Positions 19,921 through 32,330 are shown, numbered from the stretch's first letter. The stretch: DNA of 36,947 nt from Hyaloscypha bicolor E (GCF_002865645.1 NW_020194512.1:615950-652896), one strand, 5' to 3'. Notes: generated by a model not told the origin, from the letters alone. A program made the numbers and translations.

Positions 19921-22900
19921 TTATTTCTTTTAATAAACTACTTAAGTTAATTTCTAGTATATATTCTTCGGAATATAATACTATTAAGCTCTTCTAGTAT
20001 ATAGTATTTTTTTAGTTAATCTATATACCTTACTTTATATAGACTAAGCTAATAATATAATAGCTTTATATTTCTTAACTTTTCTTAATTTATTAATTTA
20101 ATATTATATATAAGAACCGGATTCTTTTCGGAAATTAGCTTTAAATAAATCTAGTAAATAGTATTAAATTACTCTTTTCTCTTTTAGTATTATCTATTTT
20201 TCTTTATCCTGGCTTTTTTAATATTTTTATTTCTTATCTATATTTACTTTATATATATTTCCAGAAGTATTTCTTTATTATAAACTTTATCCTATCTAAG
20301 TATTCTTTAGGTTAGAAAGTATATTTCTATAAGTAATATAGCTTCCCTACTATAGACTATATAAAAGGAAGTAAATCTAGTTAATCTATATATAGTAACT
20401 TGGTTAGTAAATAGAATATATAGTAATAAATCTATTTAAGACTTCTTTCTATCTATTATAAGTATAATAAGTACTTAAATAATTAGTTAATATTCTCTCT
20501 TAATTATATTATTTCTTTTGAAATTATAGGCCAAAATAATAATTCTATTAATTTCTAGCTTATTAAGTTCCTAAATTACTATTTCTTTGAATTCCGATTT
20601 ACTATTTATCTTAAGCTATTTAAATAAACTATATTTATAAATAATTTCTTTCTAAATAAACTTAGTAATCTTCTTACTAGTTAGGTTTTTTAAAGATCTA
20701 GTTTTAACCTATTTTAAAAAGTTGTTTCTAGTAATAACTAATAAGTTATATTCTTTATAGTCTAATAGTTTAACTATATTAATTCTAAGGTAATAGAAAA
20801 GAAATATAGCTTTTATTAAATATAGAGCTTTTTCTTATCTTCTTTTATTTTTATACTAATAGACTTTATAAATACTAATATACTTCTATATATAATTATA
20901 ATAACCTTTCTAGTAATAGTAGCTAGTTACTAGGTAAAAAATACTTTTCCTTCCGGTATATCTAATCTTATTATATAGCTCTTTAATAATAATCTCTCTT
21001 TATTCTTAATTATTAATAATAAGTCGAGATAAATATATTTTAAATATAACTTTCTAGAGTAATTAATCTCTTATACTATAATTCAAAGCTTTTTTACTTA
21101 ACTTTTAAAACTCGATTCTAGATATTTCTTCTAGTCTAGAAAGTATTATAAGATATTATATAATATCCTAGTATTATTCGGAATAGCTATTATCTAAGGG
21201 ATTTAGTAAAATAGTTAGATTATTAAGTAAAGTATATAAATTAGTATTATTATTTACTACTTTATTAGAGGTTATATATAAAAGACTATAGTTTTTATTA
21301 TATAACTTTCGGATTTTATTATTTTTTAATATTACTAATTTGCTTCTAGATATAATAAGGCTTTAATTATTAATCTCTAGTAACTAAATACTATTATCTA
21401 AATATCCGGTAAAGATCTTAGAAATCTGCTTTCTTAAAATAATATTATATAACTAAATCGGGACTGCTTTTTTTTAATTAAACTTCCCGTCTAATAAGTA
21501 CTATTCTAATAATATTAAGCTCTATTACTAATTATTTATTAATATTCTCGTTATCTTTAGTATTACTTTCTTATTATAGGTATCTTAATAATTCATTAAT
21601 AGTAATATACTTGGTTCCTTTAATATACTTGACTTTAAAATTAAATAGTTAAATTCATACTAGCTAGTAAGTAACTAGAGCTCTAGGAAGATCTATAGCT
21701 ACTTTGCTTAGTTATATAACGAATATATTAGTATCTAGTTCAAGGATAAAATAAACTCTATATAGCTAGAATTATATTTTCTATAAATATTTTACTAGTT
21801 TTTAGTATTCTCTTTTAGTAGTATTATATCTTTATTTAGTATTATTTCAGATTTCAGACTCGTATTATATAACTCTCTTTTTCTCTTTATTATTATATTA
21901 ACTAAAAGTTCCGTTCTATTTATCTAGACTAGTATTTATTACTAATATAATTATCTTCTAATCTTCTAATAAATTATAATATAGCTTATAGAATATCGAA
22001 GTAATAATAAGCTTTTCTTAAAGAATTTATATAGCTTGCTTTTATTTATTATCCTAGTTCTATATTATACCTTTCCTTATTAAGTAGTAAATAGGTTTAG
22101 TAATAACTATAAAGCCTTTAATCTAAATATAGTAATAAATAATAATTTTAATAAATACTTTGTCTTTAGTTATATTATTATAATATTTCTATCTTAAGAT
22201 CTTAGTAATTCCTGAACTTAAAAGGCTTCTTTTAAGTATTCTATAGATAAAGCTAATAATAACTATATTATTATAATAGAACTATAATTTTTCTCTAATA
22301 CTAGTTCCGGTTTACTTAATTCTATTTAGGATTATATCTAGGTTTTAAAGATATTTAAATATAAAATACCGAATACTAGATAAAATAAGCTATTTATTAT
22401 AGTCTATATAAGGTCTTTTGACTCTAATATTATTAATAAATAGTATAGTAATTTTAGGAAACAGATCCTCTAAAATAGTTATAATAACTTATATAAACTA
22501 TATAATAGAATTAGTAGCTTCCTAAAATAGTATAGCTATTCTTAATAATTCTAGAAATATTATAAGAGTCTAATATAAGTTAATTATATCTAGAAAAGAA
22601 ATTAATTAGAGAAATATAAATATATCTAGTAAATTCTTCCGAAATCTTATTAGTAGACAGGAATAGATTAGTATCTTATAAAGTTACTAAATTTATCTTT
22701 ATAATAGTATTAATTAGTTTATAAGTTCTAGTAATCTTCTTTATAACTAAGAATTATAGATTTTAATAGAGTCTATTATATTTCTTAAAAACTCTATAAT
22801 TTAGATATTTTAATAGTATTTTTATTACTACTAGTACTAGAGCTTTAGGATATGGGAAATTCTTTTCTTACTAGGCTTTATACTTAATAGTCTTAATTAG

Positions 22901-23700
22901 AATAAGTAAGCTAATATTCTTATAAACTTTTCCTATTTCTTTCTAATTAAATATAATTATATCTTTTTAATTAATTATTAATTCTCGAAATATAATTAGT
23001 TTCTTTTTCTAGAGCTAGTTACTAATATCTAATTATTTAAGATATTCCTATATAAGTTATAAATCTCTTAGAATAATTAATATTTTTAGTAAAAGTAGTT
23101 CTTATATTTTCTAGTATATTCCTATAAGTATTCTTTAGTTTTAGATTTCTTAAACTAGTCCGGATATTCGCCTAGGCCTTCTCTAGTTCTATTATTAGTA
23201 TTTACTAGTTAAATCTTCTTATTCTTTATTTTATATATTCCTATAACTAGAAATAGACTATAGTTATTATTTTTTTCTTTAAGAATTATAGCTATTTTCT
23301 CTAGTATTCTTTTTGTCTAATCTCCGGAATTTATAACCTTTCTATTTAGTTCTTTCCTAGTTAGGTATAAAAAGTATCTTTTTAACCGGTATTTTAATAT
23401 ATCTTTCTTAAGCTCTTATATATTCCAGAATTCTTTCTAGTCTTGGGTTTAATATTTCTCAGTTTTAGAAATATATTTCTTTAATATTAAGAAATACTAC
23501 TTTATTTCTTCTTTAGAAATATCTTTATTTAATATTTTTTTTATTTTCTTTTTTATTAAATCCGGAATTACTCTTAATAGTATTCTAATTAGAGCCTTTT
23601 CTACTTTAGTTTCTCTAAAAATATTATTAATTTCCTAAACTTCTTAGCCCAAAATAAAAGAATTTATAGGAAATTCCGGTATCTTTCTATTTCTCCTAAT
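19920..23700 (-). pseudogene. Element B pol remnant (RT, RNase H, integrase)
   Basis: On the minus strand, 22426-22440 encodes F-I-N-N-I, the mutated F-L-D-D-I catalytic box of a Ty3/gypsy RT, preceded by E-A-T-N-S and L-F-P-K-I-T. The integrase core lies at about 20800-20480: D-Y-K-E-Y-N-L-L-V-I-T-R, then L-K-N-L-T-S-K-K-I-T-K-F-I, then I-I-L-A-Y-N-F-K-R-N-N-I-I-K-R-E, a mutated A-Y-H-P-Q-x-N-G-x-x-E-R block. Near 20010-19940 is Y-I-L-E-E-L-N ... R-N-x-L-K, the C-terminal block common to fungal gypsy pol proteins, which marks the end of pol. Gene order RT then integrase confirms Ty3/gypsy. It has many stops and no active site is intact. The upstream limit is approximate. Confidence 0.85.
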
Positions 23701-26700
23701 ATTATTACCGGTTATAATATTAGACTTTATTTTTCTTCTTTATTTTTAGTTTCCTATTCTATATTACTTAATTTCTTAACTCTAAGAGCTTGATATTTTT
23801 AAACTATTATTTTCTTTTACTTTCTAGTATTCTTTAAAAATAGAATAATTATAATAGTATAAGTATTCTAGTTATTTTTAAGATTAGTAAACCTTCTATT
23901 CTATAAACTATTATTCCTATATATAATATTTATTTTTACTTTTACTAAGAATAATTAACTAAATAGGATCTTTAGAACTCCTTTAACTAGGAAGAATATA
24001 TCTTTATATTTTACTCTATTTATAACCTTAGTTCTAAGCTTTACTATTCTTATAAATCCAAATTCGGTTCTAGTAATAATAGATATTTAATAATTTATAG
24101 TATTATATATTACTTTACTAATACTTCTAGAGATCTTTTCGGGGAAAATATTAACTTTAGTTCTAGTTTTAATTATTTCTTTATATTTAATATTTCCTTA
24201 AGGTCCTTAAAGTATAAATTAGAGATATAGAGATTATATAATATATTTATAAGCTAGTAATATCCGAATATTAATACTATTACCTTTAAATTAAATAATC
24301 CTATTAGTATTAGGTACCTAAGCTAGTATTTCTAGTTCCTTAAATATTCTATTTATTATATAGGCTATAACTACTAGTTCTATAGATTTTCTAGTCTATT
24401 TAACTATATTTAATATAATAGTATTTCCTATTTATAAGATAGTAAAATAGGAAGTATTATTCTTAATTTATTAGTTCTAAAATATAATAGCTAGATCTGG
24501 TATTTTTAAGGTATTAATAAGTATTCTTATTTCTTTCTAAGTTTTTAGAAATAGAATAGTTACTTTCTTTAATAGTTTTATTAGAATATTATTAACTTTA
24601 GAAGTTCTATACTTATTATAATTAAGAGTATACTAGGTTCCTAGTTTGTCTTATTTATTCCCGGAATTATTAATATTTATATTCTTAGCTAGGCTATTTC
24701 TTTATCTATTACTTCTTAGAGTACTATTCTTCTGGCTTCTTATATAAGATAGCTTTTCTTTTACTCTAGCTTATTTTCGGAAAACCTCTTTAACTATTTC
24801 TATTTCTTTTCCTTTTTTCTTTAATAAGAATCCTATTATAATATTAATAGAAATACTATTTATAGCTAAATCTTAGTATTATTTATTAATTCCAGAATCT
24901 AAAGTATTAGTAATTCTAATATAATTTCCTCTAAGATAAAGCAGCTATTCAGATTCCCTAGCTATAACTTACTTATTTCCATATATAGATCCCGGTTAGC
25001 TAGTTCTCTTTTCTTTTTCTTATCTAGTAAACTAAATATTTCCTATTAATCTCTAGATATTTTTGGGTCAAGTATTTAAATTATAGTCAAATTCTTTTCC
25101 TCGAACTTGGGAAATAATTTAATTAAACTACCGGTATTTACTAGTAAGAAAAAAGGAAATATTTTCTTATCCAGGCTTAAATAGCCTTTTATATTATCTT
25201 CTATTAAATTAGTAAGTATATCTATAATTTATAAGCTCTTCTATTAGTAGGTAATAGAACCAAGAAATATAAATATATTCTGGGTTAATATTATTATTCT
25301 TATTTCTACTATAATACCTATAATAAATTTATTCTCTCGGTTCTAGGTCTATATTATAGGCTATATTAACTTGAATAGTATTCTCTAATTATACTTAAGA
25401 TTAACTTCCTCTAGAATATAGTTATTTAGATCCTCTACCTAATCTAGTTTAATTACTATAGCTACTATAGTACTCCCTATAACCTTTACTACAAATTCCA
25501 GTATATTTTTTTTAAAGACCCGAATTATATCTACTAGGCTATTAATATTATTATACTAGCTATATCTACTATAATTAACTAGATTATATGAGTAAACTAC
25601 GGATATTCTCTCGAATTATAATAGTAGCTATATTAAGTTATCTCTATAGGTTCTCTTAAATTATAATAGTAATAGATAGTTTTTCCAGACTCCTTACTAG
25701 CTAGTTAATATTATCTCTCTTAGGTTTACTATTTTTAGTAGGTTTTATATAATTAGCCGCAGACTGAATTCTCTTTTTACTTATACCTATAGTAGCTTTA
25801 GGAAGTATAATAGGAAAAACCGGTAAAAATAATTATTTTCTAATTTAGGAACTATATTATAGACTATTATATTTAAGTATTCTTATCTAAGTCTAAATAT
25901 ATCTGGGTTATTAGTAATATTAAAAGAGTATTTCTTCTTATTATATTAATAGAATATTATTACCTTCTTATATATCTTATTATATTTATAGATAGAAATA
26001 TTTATAGATTCGAAGTTTATATTTTTAAGAATATAATCTCTTATTAGAATAAATAATTCCCTTATAAATTCTCGGTATTAAGTAATTTCATTTATCTTTT
26101 TTCTCTTTAGTAATTCCTTTAATACTTTATTAAATATATTAATATAAGACTTAAAAGAGATTTCTTTATTCTAAACTTATATAATAATCTAATTAAGAAA
26201 ATTGTAAATAATTTTGAATTTTTCCTAGTTATATTCTCGGAATTTCTTTAGTAAGGCCTTATAGAACTTGGTCTCCTAGTAATCTCCTAAGTTATTAGTA
26301 TAGTATTCCGGTATAGCCTTAATCTAATTCTTATAAATAAGAGAGATATAATAGATAATTCTCTTTCTTTTAGTATTTTTGGGAAAATAATAGTTCTTAT
26401 ATATATCTATATACTATTTTAAGAATATTAAGATATTACTTCCCTGAAACTATAGTATTTCAGAAGCTTCTATAAATAGCAGGTTTAAATCCGGTACTAG
26501 TATATACTTATTTTTAGTTATATTAATCTTAATAACTTCTTCTATAATTAATTATAGAGTTTCTATATCTAAGGCGTCTACTAATAAGGTTCCTAAAGAA
26601 CTAACTTCTTGTTTAAATATATTTTTTAATTTAAGAACTGGGATTAGAAAGAAACCGGTTAATAATAATAAATATAATCGAGATTCGAACTTTAGTATTA

Positions 26701-27525
26701 GTAGTAATAAAGTAATAGCTTTTCTAGTCTTATTTCTATTACTTATATTCTCTTTCCTACTTTATTAGCTTAATACCTATAGTATTTCTCCTTATTTTTA
26801 CTAAACTAGATATACTTAATAGTATTATTAAAAGTAATAAAAATAATAAATATAATTTTACTAATTTTTCTGACTTTTCTGAATTCTCTTTTCTTTCTTT
26901 ACTTAGTATTCTTTCCTTTCTTTAGAAGCTTCTCTAGTTTATCTATATAATTTCTTATTTCTAATTTCTTTTCGATTTTCATTTCCGATTTCTATTTACT
27001 ATTTTACTTGAAATTAAGAGTATTTCCTCTTTTGGGTATCTTTTCCGGACTTAGAAGTAAGGTTTTCTACTAAAATTAATATTATCTCTATTCCGGTTTT
27101 TACTATAACTAAAAATAATATATAAATTAATAATATAACTTTATTTCTAAGTACTAAAGTCTATTTCTAACTAAGGTTTAACTTGTATTATCTTAGTTTA
27201 ATATTTCTTATTTTATTTCTTCTACTTTTTTTCCTTTTATAATTAGCCTCTATTTCTACTATTCCTATATACTATACTAGTAACTATATCTTATGGCTAA
27301 CCCGTATCTAAGTTACTAGATATATTAGAAATTAATATAAGATACTAAAATTAATACTTATATATCCTTAATATTTCGGCCTTAGGCTTAAGGTATTATA
27401 ATAGCCCTTTTCTCCCCTAACTTACTAAGCTAATAATCCGCCTTATAGATATCCCTTAGAACTTTATAAAAGTATTACCTTAATTATAAAGTTTTAATCT
27501 TCCCTATATTACTTACTATAAAATA
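23700..27525 (-). pseudogene. Element B gag-like region remnant
   Basis: Lies between the minus-strand 5' LTR and RT, where gag and protease belong. Fragments of coherent minus-strand frame can be followed, for example around 25780-25930 (N-P-D-I-F-R-L-R, then E-N-N-Y-F-Y-R-F-F). Tyr-rich segments around 25600-25690 could be former Cys-rich zinc knuckles, but spacing does not match CCHC exactly. About 3.8 kb is long for gag plus protease. Identification rests mainly on position. Confidence 0.45.
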
Positions 27526-27833
27526 TATAAGAGGGAAACTATAATAAGACAAAAACCCATATAAAGTATATTAGAGTATAAAACATAACTTAATAGTAAA
27601 ATAATAAATTAAAAGTATAAATAGTAAAGTATAAATAGTATATAGTATATAAAAGCTTAATTAATTAAATACTTATAAAGGATTATTCTCTGAGTCTATA
27701 GAAAAACTAGCTCTTTTATATAATTTCCGCAAGTTATATATAAAAGGCCGCGGCCTTTACTATATAACCTAAACCTCAAAACCGCTAAAATAATATAATT
27801 TTTAACGAGTATAGCCTGCCGTACTATACTATA
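27526..27833 (-). repeat. Element B LTR (5' LTR on the minus strand)
   Basis: 308 bp, starting TATAAGAGGGAAACT on + and ending GTACTATACTATA. Full-length match to 14514-14816. Host sequence (integrase of Element A) resumes at 27834. Confidence 0.86.
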
Positions 27834-28300
27834 TAAGAACCTAGTAAAAGATTCCGATTTTAATATAATTCTTATAGTTATTAACTAGTATTCTAAAATA
27901 GTAAGATATATTATATATTATAAAATTATATAGAAATATATTTTCTCGATCTTTAGTTTCTTTAATAAAATTATTTCTAATTAAGAAATAATATTTACTA
28001 GCTAGTTCTAGTTTACTTTCTATTTCTATTTAATATATAAATAATATTTAAATATAGCTTATTATCCTTAAATAAATAATTAAATAGAAAAGTAAAACCA
28101 GGCCCTGAAATATTACTTAAGATATTATTTTAATACCTAAAAGAATAACTAGTTTAAAAGATTATCTTTTATAGAATTTATATATAATAACTTAAAATAT
28201 TAGATTTTATAAAATATATCTTTTTATATATATTATAAATACTATTTTTAACTTCTATAAAATCCTAAAAATAGAATTATAAAAGAAATACTAGCTATAT
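27834..28300 (+). pseudogene. Element A integrase, catalytic core (right of the nested insertion)
   Basis: The frame resumes as N-L-V-K-D-S-D-F-N-I-I-L-I-V-I, matching the gypsy D-L-P-x-S-D-G-F-x-A-I-L-V-V block. It later gives I-A-Y-Y-P and I-N-N then I-E at 28054-28089, the mutated A-Y-H-P-Q-T-D-G-Q-T-E block. The Glu codon of the D,D-35-E triad survives at 28087-28089, while the Asp-containing segments are altered. Joining 14513 to 27834 keeps the reading frame, which shows the two halves were one gene. Confidence 0.82.
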
Positions 28301-28653
28301 ATAGAAGGCTAGAAACCTTTAAAGCAAAATAGAAAAAGCTTAAAAATTTATAATATTATATATAAAATAATTAGGAAACCTATTATAATAAATATTAGTT
28401 AGCTAAATACTATTAATAAGAAATATTAAACTTAAAATAAAGAAGCTTAAGCCAAAATTTATAGGTCTATTTAAGGTCCTTAAATATATTAGTAATTTAA
28501 TATATAAATTAGAACTATTAAATATATATAATTATTTATATCTAACTTTTTATATTTCCCTCTTTAAAAAATATATAATAAAAAAGAATTAGAAGCTATA
28601 TTTATATTTCTTTAGAAAACTTCCGGAATTAATAAATAATAATAAAGAATAAG

Positions 28654-28806
28654 AATAGAAAATAGAAGTTATTATTAATTATTATTAAAATAATAAAAGT
28701 AAAAAATTATAGTTTTTAATTAAATAAAAAGCCTAGCTTAAAGATTATAATATCTAGTTACCTGCTTTCTCTAACCTTGAAAATTTTAAGGAATTTCTGA
28801 AATTAT
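28654..28806 (+). pseudogene. Element A chromodomain remnant
   Basis: One frame reads K-I-E-V-I-I, then K-S-K-K-L-x-F-L-I-K, then S-N-L-E-N-F-K-E-F-L. This follows the chromodomain pattern E-x-E-x-I-L ... Y-L-V-K-W-K-G-x-x ... T-W-E-P-x-x-N-L-x-N-A. Several aromatic-cage Trp codons are now stops (TGG to TAG), as RIP would produce. In chromoviruses this C-terminal integrase module binds histone-tail methylation and steers integration. Confidence 0.78.
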
Positions 28807-28829
28807 ATAACTAAAATTATAGCTTAAAA

Positions 28830-30592
28830 TCCGAAATTATCTTTTAATAATCTCTTAAGATTAAAAAGAATTCTGAACTATTAAGAAAAAGGCTACTAAA
28901 AAGAAAAAAAGAACCTAAATAGCTAAGAAAAGGCCCGGAATAGTAATAGAAATATTCTTTCTCTAGAGTTTTTATTTATAAAAGTTTTCTAGGGTTTTAT
29001 TAAAACTTATAAGAATTATATTTAAATTATTAGAAAAAGAATTCAGGATTAAAAAAGATTTATTATAAGTAAACTAGCTATAGATATCTTAAATAAACAA
29101 ATTCTAATTTCTATAAATTTCTAATTCCTAAAGTAAAAACGCTAAATACCGGCCTTATTTAGGACTTAATAAAGAATTAGATAATACTTTCTGAAATCCG
29201 CTTATTCTTTAATAGAATATAGTTATATTATAATAATATTAGTATTAAGAATATTAAGAGAAGTAAATAAGAAACTTATAACTATTATATATATTTTATA
29301 AAAGACCTGAACTTCTAAAATTAGATTTCAAATAGCTATAAGTATTATATTATTAGTATTTGAAATATTACTAATAATTTATTTAGAAATCTCGGCAGAA
29401 ATCTCGGTAATAAAATTAATATTTTAAAAGTAAACTTTATAGTATTTCTTTAAGGAATTAGTAAATATCTAAATATATTAGAAAAACTTATTTTTAGAAT
29501 ACTAACCCAAATATTATTATTATTTGCCGTATTAAAACAGGAAAAGAATTCCGAAGCTTATTAGATTTCTTCTAATCTTTAATAACCCAATTAATAATAT
29601 TATTTATATTAGTATAATACTATTTAGGATATTCTTTAAGAAATTTCTTAAAGATTATAATAGTATTTTCCTAGAACTAGTAAGCTTCTAATAAATAGTA
29701 AGGAATCTGAAATCGCATTAGCTTTAATAAATATTAAAGCTAAAGAACTTACTAATATATAAGATTTAGAGCCCTTATTATAATAGTTATAATTCATTTT
29801 ACTAGATATTATAATATATAAAATAAAGGAATTAATAAGCAAATACTTAAAATATTTCAAGTATTTACTAATAATAGAAAAAAAGGCTATAAGATTATCT
29901 TTATATTTATAATTATATTAGTAAATAGTAAAGCCAGAAAATATTATAGAATTAATTAAAAATAATTAAAGAAAACTTGAAAAAGTATAAAAGAAGAAGC
30001 TAAAAGATAATAATAAAAGAAGTTATTATATATATAGTTATTAAAAAGAAAAAGAGTATATAATAATATAAAGAGATTCTTTTATAGAAATAGAAAACCA
30101 CCTAAATTAATTACTAGTTTTTATACTAGTTCTAATTAGAAATTAGTATAACTAATTAATATATACTTTTAGAAGCCCGTAAATAATTTTAAGAATCTCA
30201 GAAATATTTATATAAGTTTCTTATATAAATATTTTATTAAATTCTTTCTATAAAGCTATTTAGATTATTCTAATATAAGATCTAATAAATAGTATTAATT
30301 TTATAGAATAGTGCCTTAGTACTTTAGTTCGAGCTAATTAGAATATTTAGTTTTCAAACGAAATTATAATTACTAGCTAGCTCCTATATCTGAAATATAA
30401 TTACTATTTCTTCTTACTTACTTAGCCTTAATCTAATTAGACGATTTTTATATCTATTACTCAGATTATATTAGTAAAACTACTTTCCAAGATACTAGAA
30501 GTTTATCTTAATTAAATAAATAATTAATTAAATATTTTACTAGAATAAATTAATAAATATTAGAAATAAGATCCTAGAAAAGGAAATATAGT
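28830..30592 (+). pseudogene. Element A coding-like region downstream of the chromodomain, unknown
   Basis: About 1.76 kb separates the chromodomain from the 3' LTR, more than chromoviruses usually have. A + strand frame can be followed in pieces: S-F-S-R-V-F-I-Y-K-S-F-L-G-F-Y near 28960-29000, and S-K-E-S-E-I-A-L-A-L-I-N-I-K-A-K-E-L-T-N near 29700-29758. I do not recognise it. It may be an extra 3' ORF of this family or an older insertion. An open minus-strand frame at 29648-29860 lies opposite the coherent + frame and is probably a chance shadow. Confidence 0.4.
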
Positions 30593-30889
30593 TATAATAT
30601 ATATAGGATTATATATAATTCAAGAAGATATAATAAATCTCGAATATTACACGTATTAATTAGAAAGATTAATAGCCTTTTAATATTATAACTAACTACT
30701 ATTTATATTACAAATATTAGACTTATAAATTACTAATTATATATATATTATTAGAACCTCCTATTTAGAGGAGGCTTTCCTAAACCTTATAGAAAAGACA
30801 GAGATTAGTTCTATACTAAATTTAATACTATATTTTATAACTCACTAATTTATTCTATTATTTTATTATCTACTAATAAATACCTTACA
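30593..30889 (+). repeat. Element A 3' LTR
   Basis: 297 bp, starting TATAATATATATAGG (TG mutated to TA) and ending CCTTACA. Full-length match to 9830-10127, followed directly by AATTC. Confidence 0.88.
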
Positions 30890-30894
30890 AATTC
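30890..30894 (+). repeat. Target-site duplication AATTC (right)
   Basis: Identical to 9825-9829. The pair confirms the outer limits of Element A and shows that both flanks were adjacent before insertion. Confidence 0.85.
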
Positions 30895-32330
30895 TATAAA
30901 TAGATTAATAATTATAATAAAATAAAACATAATTACTATAATAGCTTTTAATACCTTTAATAAAATACTTAATAATATAGTTAAACTATAATATTTTTTA
31001 AATTATAAATCGATTTCTTATAAAGAAATAATTAGAAAATAATAATAAACTATATATAATTTTATATATTTATATAATAAGAATTTAAAATCCCTAAACT
31101 ATAAAGTTATTCTAATATATAGAAATAGATATTAAATATTTTAAGCTTATATATCTAATAATAGAAAATCTATAACTATATATTTAGAATAAATATAATT
31201 TAAATATTTGAAAATTAGAATTTTATAGTAATAAAAAATAAAAAATAGAAAGTATTATCTGAAATTAGAAATCAGAAACTAGAAAGTCAATTTTATAATT
31301 AGTACCCGAATTTTACCTAGAATATAAGATCTGAATTCAATTTCACTTTTTATATTATATAAGACTAGTATTCTCTAACTTATTTTAATTATATTAATTA
31401 AAATATAGGATATTAAATTATAGTTATAATATATTTCTCTAATTCTAATTTGAATTAGTATTACTACTATCTTTTTCTTATTCTAATCTAGTATAAATAC
31501 TATTATTATAAGACTTAGAAAACTAGAGATTATAATAAATAAGCTTATAGAATAGAACTAAATTATCTATAGCTATAACTATTAACTTTTAAATATATTA
31601 TTTTAATAACTCGGCTTCTATAGTCTCTTTTCTATTTCTAATTCCCTATTAAATATTACTATATTTAATACTAGACTAGCTAGAGCCTTTTTTTTAGTTT
31701 ACTTTCTTTTTACTTTTATTCTTTTTATATTTAAGTCTATAAAAGCAGTTCTTCTATTTATTTAGGTTATAATAGATATTATTATTAGATCTAAATATAG
31801 TATTATTAGTAATATAAATTGCTTCTAGATATATGGACTTGCTTATTATAATAAAGTTATTAATAATTAATATTTAGAATAAAATATTCTATAACCGAAT
31901 ATAAATATTATTATTTTATAGATTTCTAAGAAGTAATTATAATAAGGCTAAAAGCTATAAAAAATCGAAATTTACTTTTTTATAAATTAAGTTAATTTAT
32001 TAATAAGATAGCTATTATTAAATAATAACTAGCTAAAACCTCTATAAAATAGATTTAATAACTATAATTTAGAGAATAATATATTAAATAGTAAAGAATT
32101 AGAAATAAATTAATCTTATTTATAAATTGATTTAAGAATTAGGTATTATAAGAAACTTATTCTAATATTCTACTATTTATATTCTATTATCCGAGATATA
32201 GTAGTTAGGCTAATTACTAGTAGTAGTCTCGGTTATCTAATAAAGAACTAAGAAGGTTATAAAGCTATAATAATACATTTATATATAATATACTTCTATA
32301 TGAATTAAATAAGCCACTATAGGAAGTTGC
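30895..32330. other. RIP-type AT-rich flank right of Element A
   Basis: Same mutated composition as 8411-9829, of which it is the other half. No LTR, RT or integrase motif was recognised and no ORF survives. Around 32190-32236 CCGAGATATAGTAG and CTAGTAGTAGTCTCGG give a short imperfect inverted repeat. The AT-rich character ends between about 32300 and 32340. Confidence 0.55.

Larger units (their letters stand above)
14514..27833 (-). mobile_element. Element B: oversized Ty3/gypsy retrotransposon (13.3 kb) nested in Element A
   Basis: Direct LTRs lie at 14514-14816 and 27526-27833. The coding strand is minus: a polypurine tract (GGGGGTCGGA; GGGAGACGGA in copy B2) abuts the LTR at 14817, and RT and integrase both read on minus. 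Minus-strand order is LTR (27833-27526), gag-like region, RT (about 22400), integrase (about 20600), end of pol (about 19930), a spacer, a long extra ORF (17733-14826), polypurine tract and LTR. Ty3/gypsy elements usually span 5-8 kb, so 13.3 kb is large. The extra ORF side is shared with copy B2, so it is not a private insertion. It sits exactly within the integrase of Element A and was therefore inserted later. It is heavily RIP-mutated throughout. Confidence 0.85.
9830..30889 (+). mobile_element. Element A: RIP-inactivated Ty3/gypsy chromovirus with a nested insertion
   Basis: Direct LTRs at 9830-10127 and 30593-30889 bound the element. A perfect 5-bp target duplication, AATTC, flanks it at 9825-9829 and 30890-30894. 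Without the 13.3-kb nested Element B it is about 7.7 kb. Order on the + strand is LTR, gag, (protease), reverse transcriptase, RNase H, integrase, chromodomain, a further coding-like stretch and LTR. RT before integrase places it in Ty3/gypsy, and the C-terminal chromodomain places it among chromoviruses. All frames are riddled with TAA/TAG, and key Asp codons read as Asn. Both fit G-to-A and C-to-T RIP on both strands, so the copy is dead. Confidence 0.9.

Noticed and set aside
29648..29860. 70-codon minus-strand frame in the AT-rich block
   Set aside because: It lies opposite a more coherent + strand frame, and its Ile/Tyr/Leu-rich, membrane-like look is what AT-rich DNA gives by chance.
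8411..32330. Possible mitochondrial or centromeric satellite origin of the AT-rich block
   Set aside because: Ordered Ty3/gypsy RT, RNase H, integrase and chromodomain blocks with LTRs and a target duplication, plus CA/TG depletion, are explained by RIP-mutated retrotransposons. No tandem satellite period is visible.
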